Assembly: GCA_010909725.1 (NCBI GenBank)
Contig: JAACMV010000006.1
Span: 124,001 to 188,000, forward strand
Length of the DNA stretch: 64,000 nucleotides
Source: Picochlorum sp. 'celeri'
Lineage: Eukaryota > Chlorophyta > Trebouxiophyceae
Reading direction: 5' to 3'
Below the pieces are notes generated by a model that had not been told where the DNA came from, ran no database searches, and worked only from the letters and a program-made list of their open reading frames with translations. The stretch's first letter is position 1. Each line of letters opens with the position of its first letter. The translations under genes and the position numbers were made by a program. This document shows positions 62,426-64,000 of this stretch, piece after piece.

Positions 62426-63564
62426 ATGCAGATTGTTGCCAAGCAAGGAGGACTCTTCGGTAAGAAGACTGCCAAGAAGGCTGCCACCACCACCAGCAAG
62501 GTGACCGTCAAGAAGTCCAGGGGTTCTTCAGGTATGGCATCAAAATAGTTTTAGACCATTAATTGATTGGGAAGGGGTAGAAAGCGGTGCAGATGAGTCC
62601 TGGCGTGCTCATGATGACCTGCGACACTGGCGCCGCTGGACTCTTCTGCGGCAGGGGGTGTTTCTCGTAAAGAAGCTATATATACACGAATCTTCGTTTC
62701 ATCGAGGGATTGACTAGGGCAAACAGGGTCAACTGAGATGATCGTGCAAGATTTGGTGTGGTTGGATGGGGTTGGATATCCTGGTGGTTTTCTATATCGA
62801 TGTCCTATCCAAGCTCTTCGTTGACCGGAGATGTGGCAGACATGTGAATGATACCCAACACTGTACCCAGAGCTAACGTTTGAATTTGTGTCGCAGATCC
62901 TCTTTGGTTGCCAAACACCGAGAGACCAACATGGTTGGACGGATCTCTTCCAGGAGACAGAGGTTTTGATCCTCTCGGACTCTCCAAGCCAGTGGAGTAT
63001 CTCCAGGTTGATGTTGACCAGCTCGACCAGAACGCAGCTGTGAACAAGGCTGGACGTATCATTGGAACTTTCACCCCAGTCGTGGATGAGGTTAGCACAG
63101 ACTCTCTTCAGCCATACAGTGAGGTGTTCGGGCTCCAGCGATTCCGTGAGTGCGAGTTGATCCACGGACGTTGGGCTATGCTTGGAGCCTTGGGTGTGTT
63201 GGCCTGCGAATTCTCCACTGGTGTTGCCTGGCAAGATGCCATTGCACAGGAGTATGCACAGCCAGCATATGCCAACTTTGACCTTCCTTTTGATATCAAC
63301 CAGCTTGCTGTGGCCAACTCAGTCCTCATGGGAGGAGTTGAATTCTTGAGAAACACCACCACAGACCCAGAGCAGCGTTGCTACCCAGGAGGAGCCTTTG
63401 ATCCACTCAACCTTGCCGCAGGATCAAACGGAGACCGCCTTAAGGAGGCCGAGATCAAGCACGGAAGACTCGCTATGGTTGCTTGCTTTGGATTTGCTGT
63501 CCAGGCTCTTGCATTCGGAAAGGGAGCTCTCGACTCCATTGAATCTTTTGCCAATAGCTTTTAA
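62426..63564 (+). CDS. LHCB4: Light-harvesting antenna CP29 (Lhcb4)
   Basis: Two exons, 62426-62531 and 62897-63564, phase 1 (G|GTATGG, TCGCAG|AT); 257 residues. Exon 1 is basic (MQIVAKQGGLFGKKTAKKAA) and is followed by DPLWLPNTERPTWLDGSLPG, the CP29 start. Chlorophyll-binding helices contain FRECELIHGRWAMLGALGVL (ExxxxR type) and EAEIKHGRLAMVACFGFAVQ. VDEVSTDSLQPYSEVFGLQR is characteristic of Lhcb4. CP29 is the monomeric antenna that joins the PSII core to LHCII and takes part in energy dissipation. There is no long hydrophobic transit peptide; the N-terminus resembles the short basic, uncleaved-type leader reported for algal CP29. Helix order is complete. Confidence 0.93.
62532..62896 (+). 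other. Intron of the CP29 gene, 365 nt
   Basis: The longest intron found here (others 50-310 nt). A 227-residue open frame on the opposite strand crosses it and the coding exon but has no protein-like features. Confidence 0.8.
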
Positions 63565-63921
63565 ATGAACAATGATGTTCTTAGATACAGCACCATACAC
63601 TGTGCGATTCTTGTAATAGCATCTCGACTTTTTTTATCCTACTACTACTTCTTGTGTGAAGAAATACTCCTGGTGGACGTCAATTGTTGTTTGCCTGTTG
63701 CTGATTGATGGGCACCCTGGCGACTTTGCCACCGGGCGTTATGGTTGCAACCAATTGGTCAGGAGGCTATCTGATGTGAGATAGCAAGGGGGACGATCGA
63801 ATCGGCGGAAATGAAACTGGAACTCACGCTTTCACATGAGGCTAAAAGCAATTCTTTCGTGAATTAATCCAGAAATTTCGCACCTTTACTGATCGCAGGT
63901 GTCAGCGCGAAGAGACAAGAT
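63565..63921. other. Intergenic, 357 bp
   Basis: 3' flank of CP29 and 5' flank of the last gene. No coding content recognised. Confidence 0.5.
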
Positions 63922-64000
63922 GGCCGCTGGTTTAAAACGTCCTTCTCTCCAACCAGCGGGAGTGCTCCTCGCAGCGCTCTTCATCGTTGCAGTTGGACTC
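63922..64000 (+). CDS. 5' end of a gene cut by the right edge
   Basis: ATG at 63922 in good context (AAGATGGCC), then MAAGLKRPSLQPAGVLLAAL followed by a hydrophobic run (FIVAVG): a cytosolic basic start and a membrane or signal-anchor helix. Only 26 codons are visible, so the family cannot be named. Confidence 0.5.

Noticed and set aside
62551..63234. 227-codon antisense frame across the CP29 intron and exon
   Set aside because: Mostly antisense to strongly conserved antenna codons; low-complexity product with no motif.
1..64000. CRISPR arrays, bacterial operons, riboswitches, plasmid or phage modules
   Set aside because: None seen; spliced genes, organelle leaders and a nuclear-type tRNA show that this is eukaryotic chromosomal DNA.

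Overview
The window is nuclear DNA of a small, gene-dense eukaryote, almost certainly a unicellular green alga of the prasinophyte or early chlorophyte kind. The strongest evidence is an intron-split gene for the minor light-harvesting antenna CP29 (Lhcb4) at the right end. A plant-type Qa-SNARE that starts MNDLL, a CCT-domain protein, a plastid-type NFU scaffold, a PH-RCC1-BRX protein, phytochelatin synthase and a CASTOR/POLLUX-like channel support this. Base composition is moderate, about 45% G+C by eye. Genes lie 50 to 400 bp apart on both strands. I rebuilt 26 introns by matching donors, acceptors and reading phase. Most are 50 to 140 nt long, and 12 of the 26 donors read GTACG. TAA, TAG and TGA all end genes.

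Layout. 1-4.3 kb: end of a GT61 glycosyltransferase, a secreted M43-type metalloprotease with an in-frame TGA, and a sulfotransferase-like fragment. 4.4-9.1 kb: GIY-YIG/NFU fusion, a secreted cysteine-rich protein, UAP56 helicase. 9.1-14.3 kb: MAM33/p32, an unknown protein, a methyltransferase, proteasome PSMB4, a DUF2358-like protein. 14.4-23.3 kb: POLLUX-like channel, signal peptide peptidase, SAP18, aromatic amino acid transporter, ABCF3. 23.3-30.2 kb: tRNA-Ile, nucleotide-sugar transporter, J-protein, MIC60, CCT protein, LEA-2 membrane protein. 30.2-41.5 kb: PRAF-like protein, phytochelatin synthase, SMP-30, ABCI10-like ATPase, PARN, plastid-type sugar transporter with a frameshift. 41.7-43.05 kb: a DNA transposon-like element with terminal inverted repeats. 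43.2-47 kb: a six-exon secreted fibronectin-III protein. 47-54.9 kb: a multi-pass membrane protein, an EEP hydrolase, a CaMK-type kinase, PME-1, and a Qa-SNARE divergent from alpha-SNAP. 55-64 kb: peroxisomal dienoyl-CoA reductase, two tandem Golgi sulfotransferases, DUS3, CP29, and the start of one more gene.

Most genes are housekeeping. Themes that recur are secretion and the cell surface (SNARE, SNAP, signal peptide peptidase, nucleotide-sugar transporter, sulfotransferases, GT61, secreted FN3 protein, metalloprotease) and organelle functions (MIC60, MAM33, NFU, ABCI10, POLLUX-like, PARN, CP29).

The most unusual points are: two alternative last exons of the Qa-SNARE gene, each encoding a different end of the SNARE helix plus membrane anchor; a sulfotransferase paralogue that has lost its PAPS-binding loop; a previously unnamed secreted module shared by two genes 40 kb apart; and a complete TIR element. 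I found no self-contained novel defence or mobile system beyond that element.
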